A stretch of DNA of 64,000 bases, from assembly GCF_001528665.1 (NCBI RefSeq), contig NZ_BBYJ01000022.1, positions 62,001-126,000 of the forward strand. Reading direction: 5' to 3'. The notes beneath the pieces were generated by a model, which searched no databases, was not told the origin of the DNA, and worked only from the letters and a program-made list of their open reading frames with translations. This DNA is from Microtetraspora malaysiensis. Lineage in GTDB: Bacteria > Actinomycetota > Actinomycetes > Streptosporangiales > Streptosporangiaceae. This document shows, piece after piece, positions 8,292-18,266 of the stretch; the first letter of the stretch is position 1; every line of letters starts with the position of its first letter. Both the position numbers and the translations under genes were made by a program.

Positions 8292-9302
8292 TCACATTGC
8301 GAAGACCAGCCGGGCGGGGATCTGGCCGGAGAGGATGTCCTCGACGGCCTGGTTGATCCCTTCCAGGTCGCGGGTCTCGTATTTGACCGTCGTGCGGCCG
8401 GCCGCGTGCAGCCGGAAGACCTCGGCGAGGTCGGCGCGGGTGCCGACGATGGACCCGATCACGCTGATGCCGCCGAGCACCGTCTCGAAGACGGGCAGGG
8501 GCATCACGTTGTCCTGGGGCAGGGAGACGAGCACGAGGCGGCCGCCCCGGCGTAGGGACGCGTGCGCCTGCTGCAGGACCCGGGGGTCGGCGGCGAGGAC
8601 GACGGCCACGTCCGCGCCGCCGAGGTCGCGGATCGCGGCGACCGGGTCGGAGGTCTTGGCGTTGACGACGTGGGTCGCGCCGAGCTCGCGGGCGAGGCGG
8701 AGCTTGTCGTCGGTGACGTCGACCGCGATGGTGTCGGCGCCGAAGATCTGCGCGTACTGCTGGGCCAGATGTCCCAGTCCGCCGATGCCGAAGATCGCCG
8801 CTCGTTCCGTGGGGCGCAGCCCGGAGACCTTGACGGCCTTGTACGTGGTCACGCCGGCGCAGGTCAGGGGAGCGGCGTCGAACGAGTTGACCTCCGGAGG
8901 CACGGGGACCACGTGGCTCGCATAGGCCGCGACGTATTCGGCATGGCAGCCGTTGACGCTGTAGCCGGTGTTCAGCTGCGACTCGCAGAGGGTCTCCCGC
9001 CCGCTCAGGCAGTAGTCGCACATGCCGCACGCGTAGCCCAGCCACGGGACCGCCACCCGCTCGCCGACGGCGCGGCCGGTGACGGCGGCTCCGACCCGCT
9101 CGATCACGCCGACACCCTCGTGGCCGGGTGTGAACGGCAGGGTGGGCTTGATCGGCCAGTCACCGTGTGCGGCGTGGATGTCGGTGTGGCACAGCCCGCT
9201 GGCCTCGACCCGGACCAGCACCTGGCCGGGCTGGAGCTCTGGAATCGGAAGATCGCGGATCTCGATCGGACGGTCGAACCCGGTGACCAATGACGCACGC
9301 AT
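8292..9302 (-). CDS. Zinc-dependent alcohol dehydrogenase (AdhP type)
   Basis: 336-aa medium-chain dehydrogenase that oxidises primary alcohols with NAD+. The catalytic zinc ligands Cys38 (GLCHTD) and His61 (GHEG) and the structural zinc cysteines 92, 95, 98 and 106 are all present. The Rossmann motif is GIGGLGHLAQQYA. The sequence closely follows the AdhP/AdhA group with GYSVNGCHAEY. ATG 9302 is preceded by a GAGG Shine-Dalgarno. Two GGGCC-type palindromes sit about 60-95 bp upstream and resemble DevR/DosR boxes, so hypoxia or dormancy induction is plausible (inference). Confidence 0.93.
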   Translation of the reverse strand: MRASLVTGFDRPIEIRDLPIPELQPGQVLVRVEASGLCHTDIHAAHGDWPIKPTLPFTPGHEGVGVIERVGAAVTGRAVGERVAVPWLGYACGMCDYCLSGRETLCESQLNTGYSVNGCHAEYVAAYASHVVPVPPEVNSFDAAPLTCAGVTTYKAVKVSGLRPTERAAIFGIGGLGHLAQQYAQIFGADTIAVDVTDDKLRLARELGATHVVNAKTSDPVAAIRDLGGADVAVVLAADPRVLQQAHASLRRGGRLVLVSLPQDNVMPLPVFETVLGGISVIGSIVGTRADLAEVFRLHAAGRTTVKYETRDLEGINQAVEDILSGQIPARLVFAM

Positions 9303-9359
9303 TGTCCAACCTCCTCATGTCGGGCTTTCAGCGTCCAGCCTGCGATGTACCCGCGGGGA

Positions 9360-9395
9360 GGGGCCTATGGGCCCCGTCCCCGGGCCGAAGGGCCC
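9360..9395. promoter_or_regulatory. Paired palindromes upstream of the alcohol dehydrogenase
   Basis: GGGGCC-tatg-GGCCCC (9360-9375) and GGGCC-gaag-GGCCC (9382-9395) are perfect dyads with centres 21 bp apart, i.e. two helical turns. Spacing and core resemble DevR/DosR (OsdR) dormancy boxes of actinobacteria. The regulator identity is inference. Confidence 0.5.
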
Positions 9396-9536
9396 ACCCG
9401 GCTCCGCGACCCACGATCACGCGCCGCCCAGCTCATGTGTCTGTGGTCTCGATCGGCGGCCGAACGCCGGGCGGACACTGCGACGGTGCCGCTCGGGCAG
9501 GTGGGGAGCGCGTCCGCGGGCCCGCCCCGGGCCGTC

Positions 9537-10127
9537 TCACGGCCAGGCGCGGAGCGCGATCTCGGCGACCCGATCAAGTTCGGCGCGCGTGACACCGTCG
9601 CGCGCGGCCTGGGCGAGCCCGGTGAGAGCGGACATGGTGTAGCGGCCGAGAGCGCGCGGGTCGATGCCGGCGGGGAGGCGGCCGGCATCGATGTCGGCGC
9701 GGATCTTGGCCGCGAACGCGTCGACCTTGCTGTCGCGTATCCGCCTGAGGTGCTCGATGATCTCAGTGCTGGCGGTGCCGGCATCCCCGCTGACGATGAG
9801 GCATCCGGTCGGCAGGTCGCGGCGGGTGTAGCGTTCCGGCGCCTCGGCGAACACCCGAGCCGCGGCGCCCTTGGCGGTGGGTTCGTCGGCGAGGGCGCGG
9901 TCGATGAATCCGCCGTACCTCTCGTCGTAGACCCGCAGCGCCTCCGTGAACAGCTGCTGCTTGTCGCCGAAGGCGCTGTAGAGGCTGGGGGCGCCGATGC
10001 CGAGTTCCTCGGTGAGGTCCCGCACCGAGGTGGCCTCGTAGCCGCGTCGCCAGAACAGCCGGATGGCCTTGTCCAGTGCCGCGTCCCGGTCGAACGAGCG
10101 GGGACGTCCCCGTGTCGCTGTCACCAT
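9537..10127 (-). CDS. TetR-family regulator
   Basis: 196 aa. The N-terminal HTH RGRPRSFDRDAALDKAIRLF to TSVRDLTEELGIGAPSLYSAFGDK is canonical. The C-terminal domain is of the AcuR/TetR_C_16-like type (GCLIVSGDAGTASTEIIEHL). It is divergent from the SDR/MFS pair, with two operator-like dyads in the 78-bp gap, so it probably represses itself and that pair. The ligand is unknown. Confidence 0.9.
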   Translation of the reverse strand: MVTATRGRPRSFDRDAALDKAIRLFWRRGYEATSVRDLTEELGIGAPSLYSAFGDKQQLFTEALRVYDERYGGFIDRALADEPTAKGAAARVFAEAPERYTRRDLPTGCLIVSGDAGTASTEIIEHLRRIRDSKVDAFAAKIRADIDAGRLPAGIDPRALGRYTMSALTGLAQAARDGVTRAELDRVAEIALRAWP

Positions 10128-10138
10128 GACCCAATTTT

Positions 10139-10189
10139 ATAGCGATCGATAGAAAAGGTGCTATGTTCACTTCTGTAACGACCGCTAGA
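10139..10189. promoter_or_regulatory. Two TetR operator-like dyads
   Basis: TAGCGATCGATA at 10140-10151 and TAACGACCGCTA at 10176-10187. The second, read on the opposite strand, matches the first at 10 of 12 positions. Both sit in the divergent TetR/SDR promoter region. Confidence 0.6.
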
Positions 10190-10205
10190 AAAATGGGGTT
10201 CTGTC

Positions 10206-10958
10206 ATGGGTTCGTTGGCGGGGAAGACCGCGTTGGTGACCGGTGCGGGGAGGGGGATCGGCCGGGCGATCGCGTTGCGGTTGGCGCGCGACGGTGCCCG
10301 GGTGGGGGTGCACTACGGCAGCAGTGCCGACGGAGCGGCCCAGACGGTCGCCGCGATCGCGGATGCGGGCGGTGACGCGTTCGCGATCCAGGCCGCCCTC
10401 GGGACGCCGGGGGACGCGGCGGCGTTGTGGGCCGCCGTCGACGAGCACGCCGACGGGGTGGACATTCTGGTCAACAACGCCGGGATCCTCGGCGGACGCA
10501 TGCCGTACGCCGATGTGGACGAGGCGATCTACGACCAGATCTTCGCGATCAACACCAAGGCGCCGTTCTTTGTGATCCGGCACGGTCTGTCGCGGCTGCG
10601 GGACGGGGGGCGGATCGTCAACATCTCGACCCGGTTCACCCACGGTGCCCGGAACCCGGAGCTGGCGGCGTACGCGATGTCGAAGGCCGCGCTCGACTCA
10701 CTCACGGCGACGCTGGCCAAGGAGCTCGGCCCGCGCGGGATCACCGTGAACGCGGTCGGGCCGGGCGCGACCGACACGGACATGAACGCCGCCCGGTTGT
10801 CGACCGAGGAAGGCCGTGCCGCGGTCGCCGCGCTGTCGCCGCTGAACCGGGTGGCCCAGGCCGCCGACATCGCCGACATCGTGGCGTTCCTGGCGTCCGA
10901 TGACGCCCGCTGGGTGACGGGGCAGTGGATCGATGGCAGTGGCGGGTCGATGCTCTGA
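10206..10958 (+). CDS. Short-chain dehydrogenase/reductase
   Basis: 250-aa classical SDR. The cofactor motif is TGAGRGIGRA near residue 13; NNAGIL and the catalytic YAMSK (Tyr/Lys) follow, and the C-terminus is WVTGQWIDGSGGSML. The family uses NAD(P)H to reduce carbonyls; the substrate cannot be told. ATG 10206 follows the operator region directly. The TGA stop overlaps the ATG of the MFS gene (TGATG), so the two are translationally coupled under the divergent TetR. This regulator/reductase/exporter set looks like a small detoxification unit. Confidence 0.9.
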   Translation: MGSLAGKTALVTGAGRGIGRAIALRLARDGARVGVHYGSSADGAAQTVAAIADAGGDAFAIQAALGTPGDAAALWAAVDEHADGVDILVNNAGILGGRMPYADVDEAIYDQIFAINTKAPFFVIRHGLSRLRDGGRIVNISTRFTHGARNPELAAYAMSKAALDSLTATLAKELGPRGITVNAVGPGATDTDMNAARLSTEEGRAAVAALSPLNRVAQAADIADIVAFLASDDARWVTGQWIDGSGGSML

Positions 10959-12151
10959 TGCCGATCGCCGTCATCATCATCGGTTTCGCGATCTTCGCGC
11001 AGGGCACCAGCGAGCTGATGCTCGCCGGGCTGCTGCCCGAGATCGCCTCCGACCTGGGCATCACCATCCCGCAAGCCGGTCTGCTGATCTCCGGGTTCGC
11101 GCTCGGCATGCTGGTCGGCGCGCCGGCGCTCGCGGTCGTCACACTGCGTTGGCCGCGTCGCCGCGCCATGCTGGCGTTCCTTGCGATCTTCATCCTCGCT
11201 CACGTGGCGGGGGCGGTGACCGCGAGTTATGCCATGTTGTTCGCCAGCCGGTTCATCGGCGCTTTCGTCTACGCCGGCTTCTGGGCGGTCGGTGGCAGCA
11301 CCGCGATGGCGCTGGTGCCGGAGAACCGCCGGGGCCGGGCGATGAGCGTCGTCGCCGGAGGGCTGACCGTCGCCACGGTGATCGGCCTCCCGGCGGGGAC
11401 CTGGATCGGACAACATCTGGGATGGCGGGGAGCGTTCTGGGCCGTCGCCGTGCTGTCCGTCCTGGCCATGGCCGCCGTCCTCGTCAAGGTTCCCGACCTG
11501 CGGCCCGACCGGCCGCCGCAGGTCCGCGACGAACTGCGCGGACTGGCCACGCCACGGCTGTGGCTGTCGTACGCGATGACGGCGGGCTCGACCGCCGCGC
11601 TGCTGGGCACCTTCTCCTACCTCGGCGCCATGCTGATCGAGGTCACCGGGCTGGACGCGCGCTGGGTGCCGGCGGTGCTGCTCACCTATGGTGTCGGAGC
11701 CCTGGTCGGGGTCGTGATCGGAGGACGCGCCGCCGACGCCCGGCCGTTGAGGGTGCTGGCTGCCGGCTTCACGGGGGTGCTGGCGACGTCGATCCTCCTG
11801 GCGTTGACCGCGCGCCACATCGTCCCGGTGGTGATCGTGGTGTTCCTGCTCGGGCTCGCCGGGTTCGGCGCCAACCCGGCTCTCAATTCGCGCGTCTTCG
11901 GGCTCGCCCCGGCGGCGCCGACCCTGGCGGTGGCCGGGAACACCGCCGCCTTCAACGTGGGCATCAGCGTCGGCCCGTGGCTCGGCGGGATCGCGCTCAC
12001 GGCGGGGCTCGGCTACCCCGCCGTGCCCTGGATCGGCGCCGGCCTCGCCGTACTGGCCCTGGCGCTCCTCGGGGTCGAGGCGATGGGCCGGATCGGTCCG
12101 CGCGGTTCCATGGCGCGTCGTGAAGATCCACGATGCTCGGCCGCCGCCTGA
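10958..12151 (+). CDS. MFS transporter, Cmx/AraJ-like (DHA1)
   Basis: 397 aa from ATG 10958, overlapping the SDR stop. It has twelve hydrophobic segments. The N-terminal FAQGTSELMLAGLLPEIASDLG and the motif GFALGMLVGAPALAVVTLRWPRR are typical of the DHA1 subgroup that includes chloramphenicol-type and sugar-type efflux proteins. It is coupled to the SDR and probably TetR-regulated, so export of a toxic carbonyl compound or its reduced product is a reasonable guess. Confidence 0.88.
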   Translation: MPIAVIIIGFAIFAQGTSELMLAGLLPEIASDLGITIPQAGLLISGFALGMLVGAPALAVVTLRWPRRRAMLAFLAIFILAHVAGAVTASYAMLFASRFIGAFVYAGFWAVGGSTAMALVPENRRGRAMSVVAGGLTVATVIGLPAGTWIGQHLGWRGAFWAVAVLSVLAMAAVLVKVPDLRPDRPPQVRDELRGLATPRLWLSYAMTAGSTAALLGTFSYLGAMLIEVTGLDARWVPAVLLTYGVGALVGVVIGGRAADARPLRVLAAGFTGVLATSILLALTARHIVPVVIVVFLLGLAGFGANPALNSRVFGLAPAAPTLAVAGNTAAFNVGISVGPWLGGIALTAGLGYPAVPWIGAGLAVLALALLGVEAMGRIGPRGSMARREDPRCSAAA

Positions 12152-12545
12152 CCGCGTGTCCACGGGCGGTTCCATCGCCGTCGTCGGGGCGCGGCTCCAC
12201 GTGATGGCTGTGGCGACGCGTGAGAGCGGCACCCTGCCACGGCCCTGATCGCACGACTGGGCCGTGGGGGTCACTGCCTGGTTGGCGGGCCGGTCGAAGG
12301 CCTGATGATCGCCGATGGCCGCTCACCGAGCGTCATCGTGGAGTCGGCAAGGATGACGCTGACACCAGAGACCCCGAGCGCCACCAGAGACGCAGGCGCC
12401 GGGGATGCAGGCACCAGGGACGCAGGCACCAGGGACGCAGGCACCAGGGACGCAGACCTTGGCGCGCCCTCTCCGGTCACGAATGCCCACCAATCGGAAT
12501 GCCGCACACGGTGCTCACAAATAGTGCAAGCGTGATTACTTAGAG
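12152..12545. other. Intergenic region before the DUF222-HNH locus
   Basis: No gene supported. It holds a tandem 15-mer array (12392-12451) and an AT-richer stretch at 12510-12545 that probably carries the promoter of the DUF222-HNH gene. An in-frame TAG at 12522 limits that gene's start to TTG 12546 or GTG 12561. Confidence 0.5.
12392..12455 (+). repeat. Tandem 15-bp repeat
   Basis: Three exact copies of GCAGGCACCAGGGAC (12407-12451), preceded by one diverged copy (12392-12406) and followed by a partial one. Noncoding as far as can be judged. Confidence 0.9.
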
Positions 12546-12594
12546 TTGTATATCGAACGCGTGAACGATATCCTCGCAGAGGCTCGACCGGCCT
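12546..12594 (+). pseudogene. 5' stub of DUF222-HNH gene, left of the inversion
   Basis: Forward codons from TTG 12546 (or GTG 12561) read VNDILAEARPAS, a typical amphipathic N-terminus for DUF222/13E12 proteins. Beyond 12594 the forward frame becomes antisense to the inverted DUF222 core. If bases 12595-14495 are flipped, this stub continues in frame into the core. Confidence 0.6.
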
Positions 12595-14495
<1,901 letters not shown>

Positions 14496-14837
14496 CGGGT
14501 GCTCCGCGACGCGGACGGGATCGTGAAGGATTTCGGGCGGGCGCGCCGGCTGGCCTCGGCCGATCAGCGGGAAGCGATCCTGGCCATGTACCGGACCTGC
14601 TGCCGCGAAGGGTGTGACGTCCCCGCCTATCTGGCCGAGATCGACCACATCGAACCCTGGTACCCGACCGGCCGCACGAACTTGGACAACCTCGCACCAC
14701 TGTGCGCCGCGGACAACAAGTGGAAGTCCCGCTACCCCGACCGGGTAGAAGTGATCGATCAAGGGGACGGGACCGTCTCAATGCGGTTCCACCGGTATTC
14801 CAAGCTCCGCCCCCGACACTGGACCGACAGACAGTGA
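14496..14837 (+). pseudogene. HNH nuclease tail of the split DUF222 gene
   Basis: The forward frame reads VLRDADGIVKDFGRARR, ADQREAILAMYRTCC, then the HNH motif C-x4-C ... EIDHIEPW ... TNLDNLAPLC ... NKWK, and stops at TGA 14835-14837. This is the C-terminal HNH domain expected after the DUF222 body now found inverted beside it. Upstream of 14496 the same frame is antisense to the linker and has no DUF222 similarity. If the inversion is fixed, this tail probably has no start of its own. Restored length would be about 763 aa from TTG 12546. Confidence 0.8.
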
Positions 14838-14854
14838 CCAACAATCCCGCGAAC

Positions 14855-14990
14855 AGCCATCCGTGATCCGTGGTCAGTGATCCGCGGTCGGTGATCCGCG
14901 ACCCGCGAACAGCGAGCCATGACCCGCCTGCCGCGATCCGCGATCCGCGATCCGTGAACGGCGATTCCGTGACCCCCGATCCGTGATCGG
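14855..14990. repeat. Degenerate short repeats (GATCCGCG-type)
   Basis: More than ten imperfect copies of the core TGATCCGYG/CGATCCGCG, many 9-14 bp apart, fill the gap between the HNH tail and the next gene, including three adjacent CGATCCG units near 14935-14960. No coding potential. Confidence 0.8.
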
Positions 14991-15031
14991 TATTTGGCGA
15001 TCATGGCGCTGGCGGCAGTGCCGATGGTGGT

Positions 15032-15523
15032 CTATGAGCGCGTGAAGCGGTGGAGTTCGCGGCCGGGGCGCCAAAGGTCGATGACCATGACAGATCCTTC
15101 GGTCCGAGTCAATGCGACTTCACGGATGTCGGCCGTGAAGAAATGGGAATCGCGGAAAGTGTCGGGACCGAAACCGCGCGCGGCCAACATCGGCGTGAGC
15201 TGGTCCCGGTCGGTCACCTCGACCGCGCAGCCGGACAGTTTCGTGTCACCCGGCGAGGTGGCGGAATCGTCGGCATTGAGGAGAACAGGAGGACCGTGCA
15301 GAGCAAATCGTGGATCACGCCGCAGGTCGCGGGCCTTCAATGCGCCGGGCATCGATCCGAACCACAGTTCGTCACCGATGATGTAGGCCTCGATGCCGCT
15401 GACTCGCGGTGCGCCGTCCCTGCGTAGGGTCGCGATGGTCTTGTGCTTGTGCGCCTCGAACGAGTCCCGGACGCGGGCGGCGAACTCCGGCGCCGACTCG
15501 GTGACTTCACGCCAGTTGGCCAT
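15032..15523 (-). CDS. Pyridoxamine 5'-phosphate oxidase-family (split-barrel) protein
   Basis: 163 aa from ATG 15523 with GGGAGG four bases upstream; an in-frame ATG at 15535 would add four residues but loses that site. It has the split-barrel pattern FEAHKHKTIATLRRDGAPRVSGIEAYIIGDELWFGSMPGALKARDLRRDPRFALHGPP (quoted here only to locate residues ~25-80). Members bind FMN or F420 and many reduce or bind small molecules; no specific activity can be assigned. It is flanked by repeat-rich noncoding DNA on both sides, with no obvious operon partner. Confidence 0.85.
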   Translation of the reverse strand: MANWREVTESAPEFAARVRDSFEAHKHKTIATLRRDGAPRVSGIEAYIIGDELWFGSMPGALKARDLRRDPRFALHGPPVLLNADDSATSPGDTKLSGCAVEVTDRDQLTPMLAARGFGPDTFRDSHFFTADIREVALTRTEGSVMVIDLWRPGRELHRFTRS

Positions 15524-15989
15524 ACGACCTCCCATTACACGATCTTGGGCAACCTGCCCAGCCTGTCACCCGGGACCGACAAAACGGAGTCACTCCCTGG
15601 CGCAGTTCTTCCAGCGCCTGGTGCACCCCGGCGCGCGCCGTGCCAGTCGCCCACGCCGGTTGCCCGCGCGGGTTGCCCGTGCGAGCTGTTCGGGTGAGGA
15701 GTCCGGACGGCATTCCAGCGCGCCGGCGTGGGTGGCCACGGGCGACGGCGCGGCCGCGAGGGGTGGCGGCCGGCGTGCCGATCACCGGTCACCAGAGCTG
15801 GGCTGGCCACATGGAACGGCACCCCGAACCCGGTGAAGGCCCGCCCCCGGCGCCGGGTCACACCACCCTGCCGCAGGCGGGTCCTGTAGCCAGGCTCACC
15901 GCCGCGACCACGTCATCTGGAACGAGCGCGGTCGCGTACGGGACGGCGCGCGCCCAGAGCGTCACCGCCATCTGCCCGCCCATCCCGCG

Positions 15990-16105
15990 AGCCCGCCCAT
16001 TCCGGTGAGCCAGGTCCAGCCGGCTCAGCTTGCCCGTTCCGGCGAGTGCCCCAGCTTGCCCGGTTCAGCGACCCCGTCCAGCCCGCTCGTTCCGGTGAGC
16101 CGGCT
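15990..16105 (+). repeat. Imperfect GCCCGTTCCGGTGAGCC repeats
   Basis: Four degenerate copies beginning near 15992, 16031, 16048 and 16081, sharing GCCCG...TTCCGGTGAGCC. Function unknown. Confidence 0.6.
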
Positions 16106-16206
16106 CGCCACAGCGGCGGGCCGGGGAAGGCGTCTCGCTCACCGGGCAGGCTGGCCGCCGGTACGGCCGAGCCGTCAAGAAATCGCAGCATGCTGTAAAT
16201 ATGCAG

Positions 16207-16233
16207 TGGACTTAAAGTTTGCACTAGAGTCCA
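16207..16233. promoter_or_regulatory. Candidate TetR operator
   Basis: TGGACT (16207-16212) and AGTCCA (16228-16233) form an inverted repeat, with the smaller palindrome ACTTAAAGT inside it. It lies immediately before the TetR start codon, consistent with autorepression. Confidence 0.5.
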
Positions 16234-16236
16234 TTC

Positions 16237-16875
16237 ATGCGGGAAGGACTGCGGGAGCGTAAGAAGCGGCAGACCCGGCAGCGCATCTCCGAGGTGGCCA
16301 TCGGCCTGTTTGTGGAGCGCGGCTTCGACCGGGTCACGATCGCCGAGGTCGCGGCGGTGTCGGATGTGTCGGTCAACACCGTCTACAACTACTTCGAGTC
16401 CAAGGAGGACCTGGTCCTGCCGCCGGAGGAGGCGTCCCCGCAGCGGCTGGCCGACATCGTGCGGGAGCGGCCTCCGGGCCGGTCCGCGGCGGGCGCGGTG
16501 CTGGCACGGCTGCGCCAGGAGATACGCGACCGCGAGCGCAGGGTCGGGCTGAGCGCGGGATTCGGGCGTGTCCTGCAGATGATGCGGGCCGCCCCCACGC
16601 TGACCGCCCGCCTGGAGGACCTCGGCCGCCAGATGACCGACGCGCTGGCGGTCATGCTGGCCGAGGAGACCGGCGCGGCCGAGGACGATCCGCTGCCGCG
16701 CCTGGTCGCCTGGCACATCGGCTGCTTGCACGCGTTCGTGTACGCCGAGATCGGCCGGCGCACGACGACGGGGGAGAGTCCCGACGCGATCGCCGCCGCC
16801 GTGCTGGACCTGCTGGACGTCGCCGAGGATCTGCTCGGCGAGCGCGTCCTCACCTACGCCGTACGAAAGGGATGA
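16237..16875 (+). CDS. TetR-family regulator
   Basis: 212 aa from ATG 16237. HTH: RERKKRQTRQRISEVAIGLF ... VTIAEVAAVSDVSVNTVYNYFESK, of the AcrR/TetR type. The C-terminal ligand domain carries RLVAWHIGCLHAFVYAEIGRR and is unassigned. Its stop overlaps the start of the DUF6204-like gene by 4 bp (ATGA), so the two are co-translated. A dyad directly upstream suggests autoregulation. Confidence 0.9.
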   Translation: MREGLRERKKRQTRQRISEVAIGLFVERGFDRVTIAEVAAVSDVSVNTVYNYFESKEDLVLPPEEASPQRLADIVRERPPGRSAAGAVLARLRQEIRDRERRVGLSAGFGRVLQMMRAAPTLTARLEDLGRQMTDALAVMLAEETGAAEDDPLPRLVAWHIGCLHAFVYAEIGRRTTTGESPDAIAAAVLDLLDVAEDLLGERVLTYAVRKG

Positions 16876-17177
16876 CCGTGTTCAGGGTGACGATCAGAGG
16901 GAAGTTCGCGGGGCTCGACGACGCCGGCCGGGCGGCCGTGATGGCGGCGGGCGGAGCGGCCTACAGCGAGGCGGGGACGTTCACCCACGACGCGAGCGTG
17001 TCCGTCTTCACCTTCCGTTGCCAGGTGCCCGCCGGTCCGGACGACGGCGAGGACGAGGCGGCTCTGGGGGCGATGGTCGCCCTGGACGCGCACGGGCACC
17101 CGTACGAGATCCTGAAGATCGCGGTGACGGACATGCGCGACATCAAGATCCGCCACCGATCCCGCGGATCCTCGTAA
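16872..17177 (+). CDS. DUF6204-like small protein
   Basis: 101 aa, starting inside the stop of the TetR gene (ATGA overlap). It reads FRVTIRGKFAGLDDAGRAAVMAAG, then FTHDASVSVFTFRCQVPA and ALDAHGHPYEILKIAVTDMRDIKI, matching from memory the small actinobacterial DUF6204 family. No signal peptide, membrane segment or cysteine cluster. Function unknown. In many actinobacteria such genes follow a TetR regulator, so it may be that regulator's principal target. Confidence 0.7.
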   Translation: MTVFRVTIRGKFAGLDDAGRAAVMAAGGAAYSEAGTFTHDASVSVFTFRCQVPAGPDDGEDEAALGAMVALDAHGHPYEILKIAVTDMRDIKIRHRSRGSS

Positions 17178-17214
17178 ACCGGGAAGGCGGTACGCGCCCA
17201 TGGGTTGGGGCGTG

Positions 17215-17420
17215 CCCGTCATGGAGGGTGAGTCGTCTGGGTGAGGATCTGCTCGGCGTGGCCGGTCTGGGGTGTGGAGCGCGTCGGCTGTGACGACGAC
17301 GTTCGTCAGGTCCAGGCCAGTCAGCAGGGGCATGCGAGCGACGCATTCCCGGCCAGCCCGGAATCGTCGCCCGGCGTGGGCGAGCAGAACTGCGCCATGC
17401 AGATCGACGTCGACGAGGTG
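17215..17420 (-). pseudogene. ISAs1-family transposase remnant
   Basis: The minus strand reads MPLLTGLDLTNVVVTADALHT and, after a one-base frame slip, QTGHAEQIL. Together these reproduce the ISAs1 DDE transposase block 'LD-L...VVTADALHTQ..HA..L'. Flanking transposase sequence is absent or unrecognisable and no terminal inverted repeats are visible. It is a small decayed fragment of a former insertion. Confidence 0.6.
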
Positions 17421-17493
17421 CTCGGCGCGGAGACGTGGCCCGTCGCGGAGGGCGAGAGCGCGCGTTCCCCGAGGTGGGCGACGTTGTTCTCGG

Positions 17494-17577
17494 TACTCGA
17501 ACCGGGTGATTACTCGAACCGGGTGATCCGGTCGGTGCCGGCAATAGCGGTTGATATTCGAACCGGGTGATCCGGTC
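17494..17577 (+). repeat. Three direct repeats of TAYTCGAACCGGGTGAT
   Basis: Copies start at 17494, 17511 and 17555. The last two extend into CCGGTC. Copies 1 and 2 are exactly adjacent (17-bp tandem). They lie between the transposase remnant and the exporter operon promoter. Confidence 0.85.
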
Positions 17578-17602
17578 AAGGCCGCGGGTGTCGGCAAATC
17601 GG

Positions 17603-17632
17603 TTGAACGAGTGAGTGCTCGCTCATTATGCT
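17603..17632 (+). promoter_or_regulatory. Leaderless-type promoter with TetR operator
   Basis: -35-like TTGAAC (17603-17608), 18-bp spacer, -10-like TATGCT (17627-17632). The dyad TGAGTGCTCGCTCA (17612-17625) sits between the two boxes. The predicted transcription start coincides with ATG 17640. Confidence 0.6.
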
Positions 17633-17639
17633 CACCCGC

Positions 17640-18266
17640 ATGACCAGAAGGCGAAGGGTGCCGGCCATGGCACCCGACGACCGCCGCGCCGCGCTCATCG
17701 CCGCCACGCTCCCTCTGCTCCGCGAGTACGGCACCGCGATCAGCACCCGCCAGATCGCCGAGGCCGCGGGTGTGGCCGAGGGCACGATCTTCGGCGTCTT
17801 CCCCGACAAGGCCTCGCTGCTGCGGGCGGCGCTGATGAGCGCGTTCGACCCGCAGCCGGCGGTGGACGCCCTGGCCGCCATCGCCACGAAGGCCGGGCTG
17901 CGCGCGCGGCTGCGTGAGGCGGTCACGACGCTGCGGACCGGGATGTGCGCCAACGCCAACCTCATGACCGCGCCCAGGGAGCTGATGGCCGAGGACGCCG
18001 AGTTCCGCGAGCGGATGATCGACGGCCGGCGTCGGATGCTGGCCGGGCTCGCCGCCCTGATCGAGCCGGACCGCGACCGGCTGCGCCGCTCCCCGGAGGC
18101 CACGGCACAGCTGCTGCTCATGCTGATAGTGGCGAGTGTGCACCGCGGCTTCGGCCAGCAGGGCGGCGAGTTCGGAGAGATGGACGACGAGGAGATCGTC
18201 TCCGACCTGCTTGACGGGCTGCTCGTGCGGCCTTCCCCCACCCCTTCCACAGAAAGCCTCTCTTGA
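17640..18266 (+). CDS. TetR-family regulator of the ABC exporter
   Basis: 208 aa. ATG 17640 is chosen because the -10 box TATGCT at 17627 would place the transcript start at or next to it (leaderless); ATG 17628 overlaps that box. HTH: AALIAATLPLLREYGTAIST ... IAEAAGVAEGTIFGVFPDK. The long effector domain is typical of TetR proteins that precede heterodimeric ABC exporters. Its stop overlaps the ATG of the first ABC gene (TGATG). The dyad between -35 and -10 argues for autorepression of the three-gene operon, relieved by a transported drug. Confidence 0.9.
   Translation: MTRRRRVPAMAPDDRRAALIAATLPLLREYGTAISTRQIAEAAGVAEGTIFGVFPDKASLLRAALMSAFDPQPAVDALAAIATKAGLRARLREAVTTLRTGMCANANLMTAPRELMAEDAEFRERMIDGRRRMLAGLAALIEPDRDRLRRSPEATAQLLLMLIVASVHRGFGQQGGEFGEMDDEEIVSDLLDGLLVRPSPTPSTESLS

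Larger units (their letters stand above)
15524..16236. other. 712-bp noncoding, repeat-rich region
   Basis: No frame here has believable protein features. It includes imperfect repeats (15990-16105) and, at the right end, AT-richer DNA with dyads that form the promoter/operator of the TetR gene at 16237. Confidence 0.5.
17178..17639. other. Gap with transposase remnant, direct repeats and promoter
   Basis: 462 bp without an intact gene. It contains a decayed ISAs1-type transposase fragment (minus strand), three direct repeats and the promoter/operator of the next TetR gene. Confidence 0.6.

Noticed and set aside
12392-12455. Possible CRISPR array
   Set aside because: The 15-mers are contiguous tandem copies with no spacers, and no cas genes are near.
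12271-12594. Minus-strand extension of the DUF222 frame past the left junction
   Set aside because: It is antisense to the 5' stub and the 15-mer repeats; the peptide is low complexity and does not resemble the expected HNH continuation.
14496-14844. Minus-strand extension of the DUF222 frame past the right junction
   Set aside because: It is antisense to the well-conserved HNH domain and has no similarity to DUF222 N-termini.
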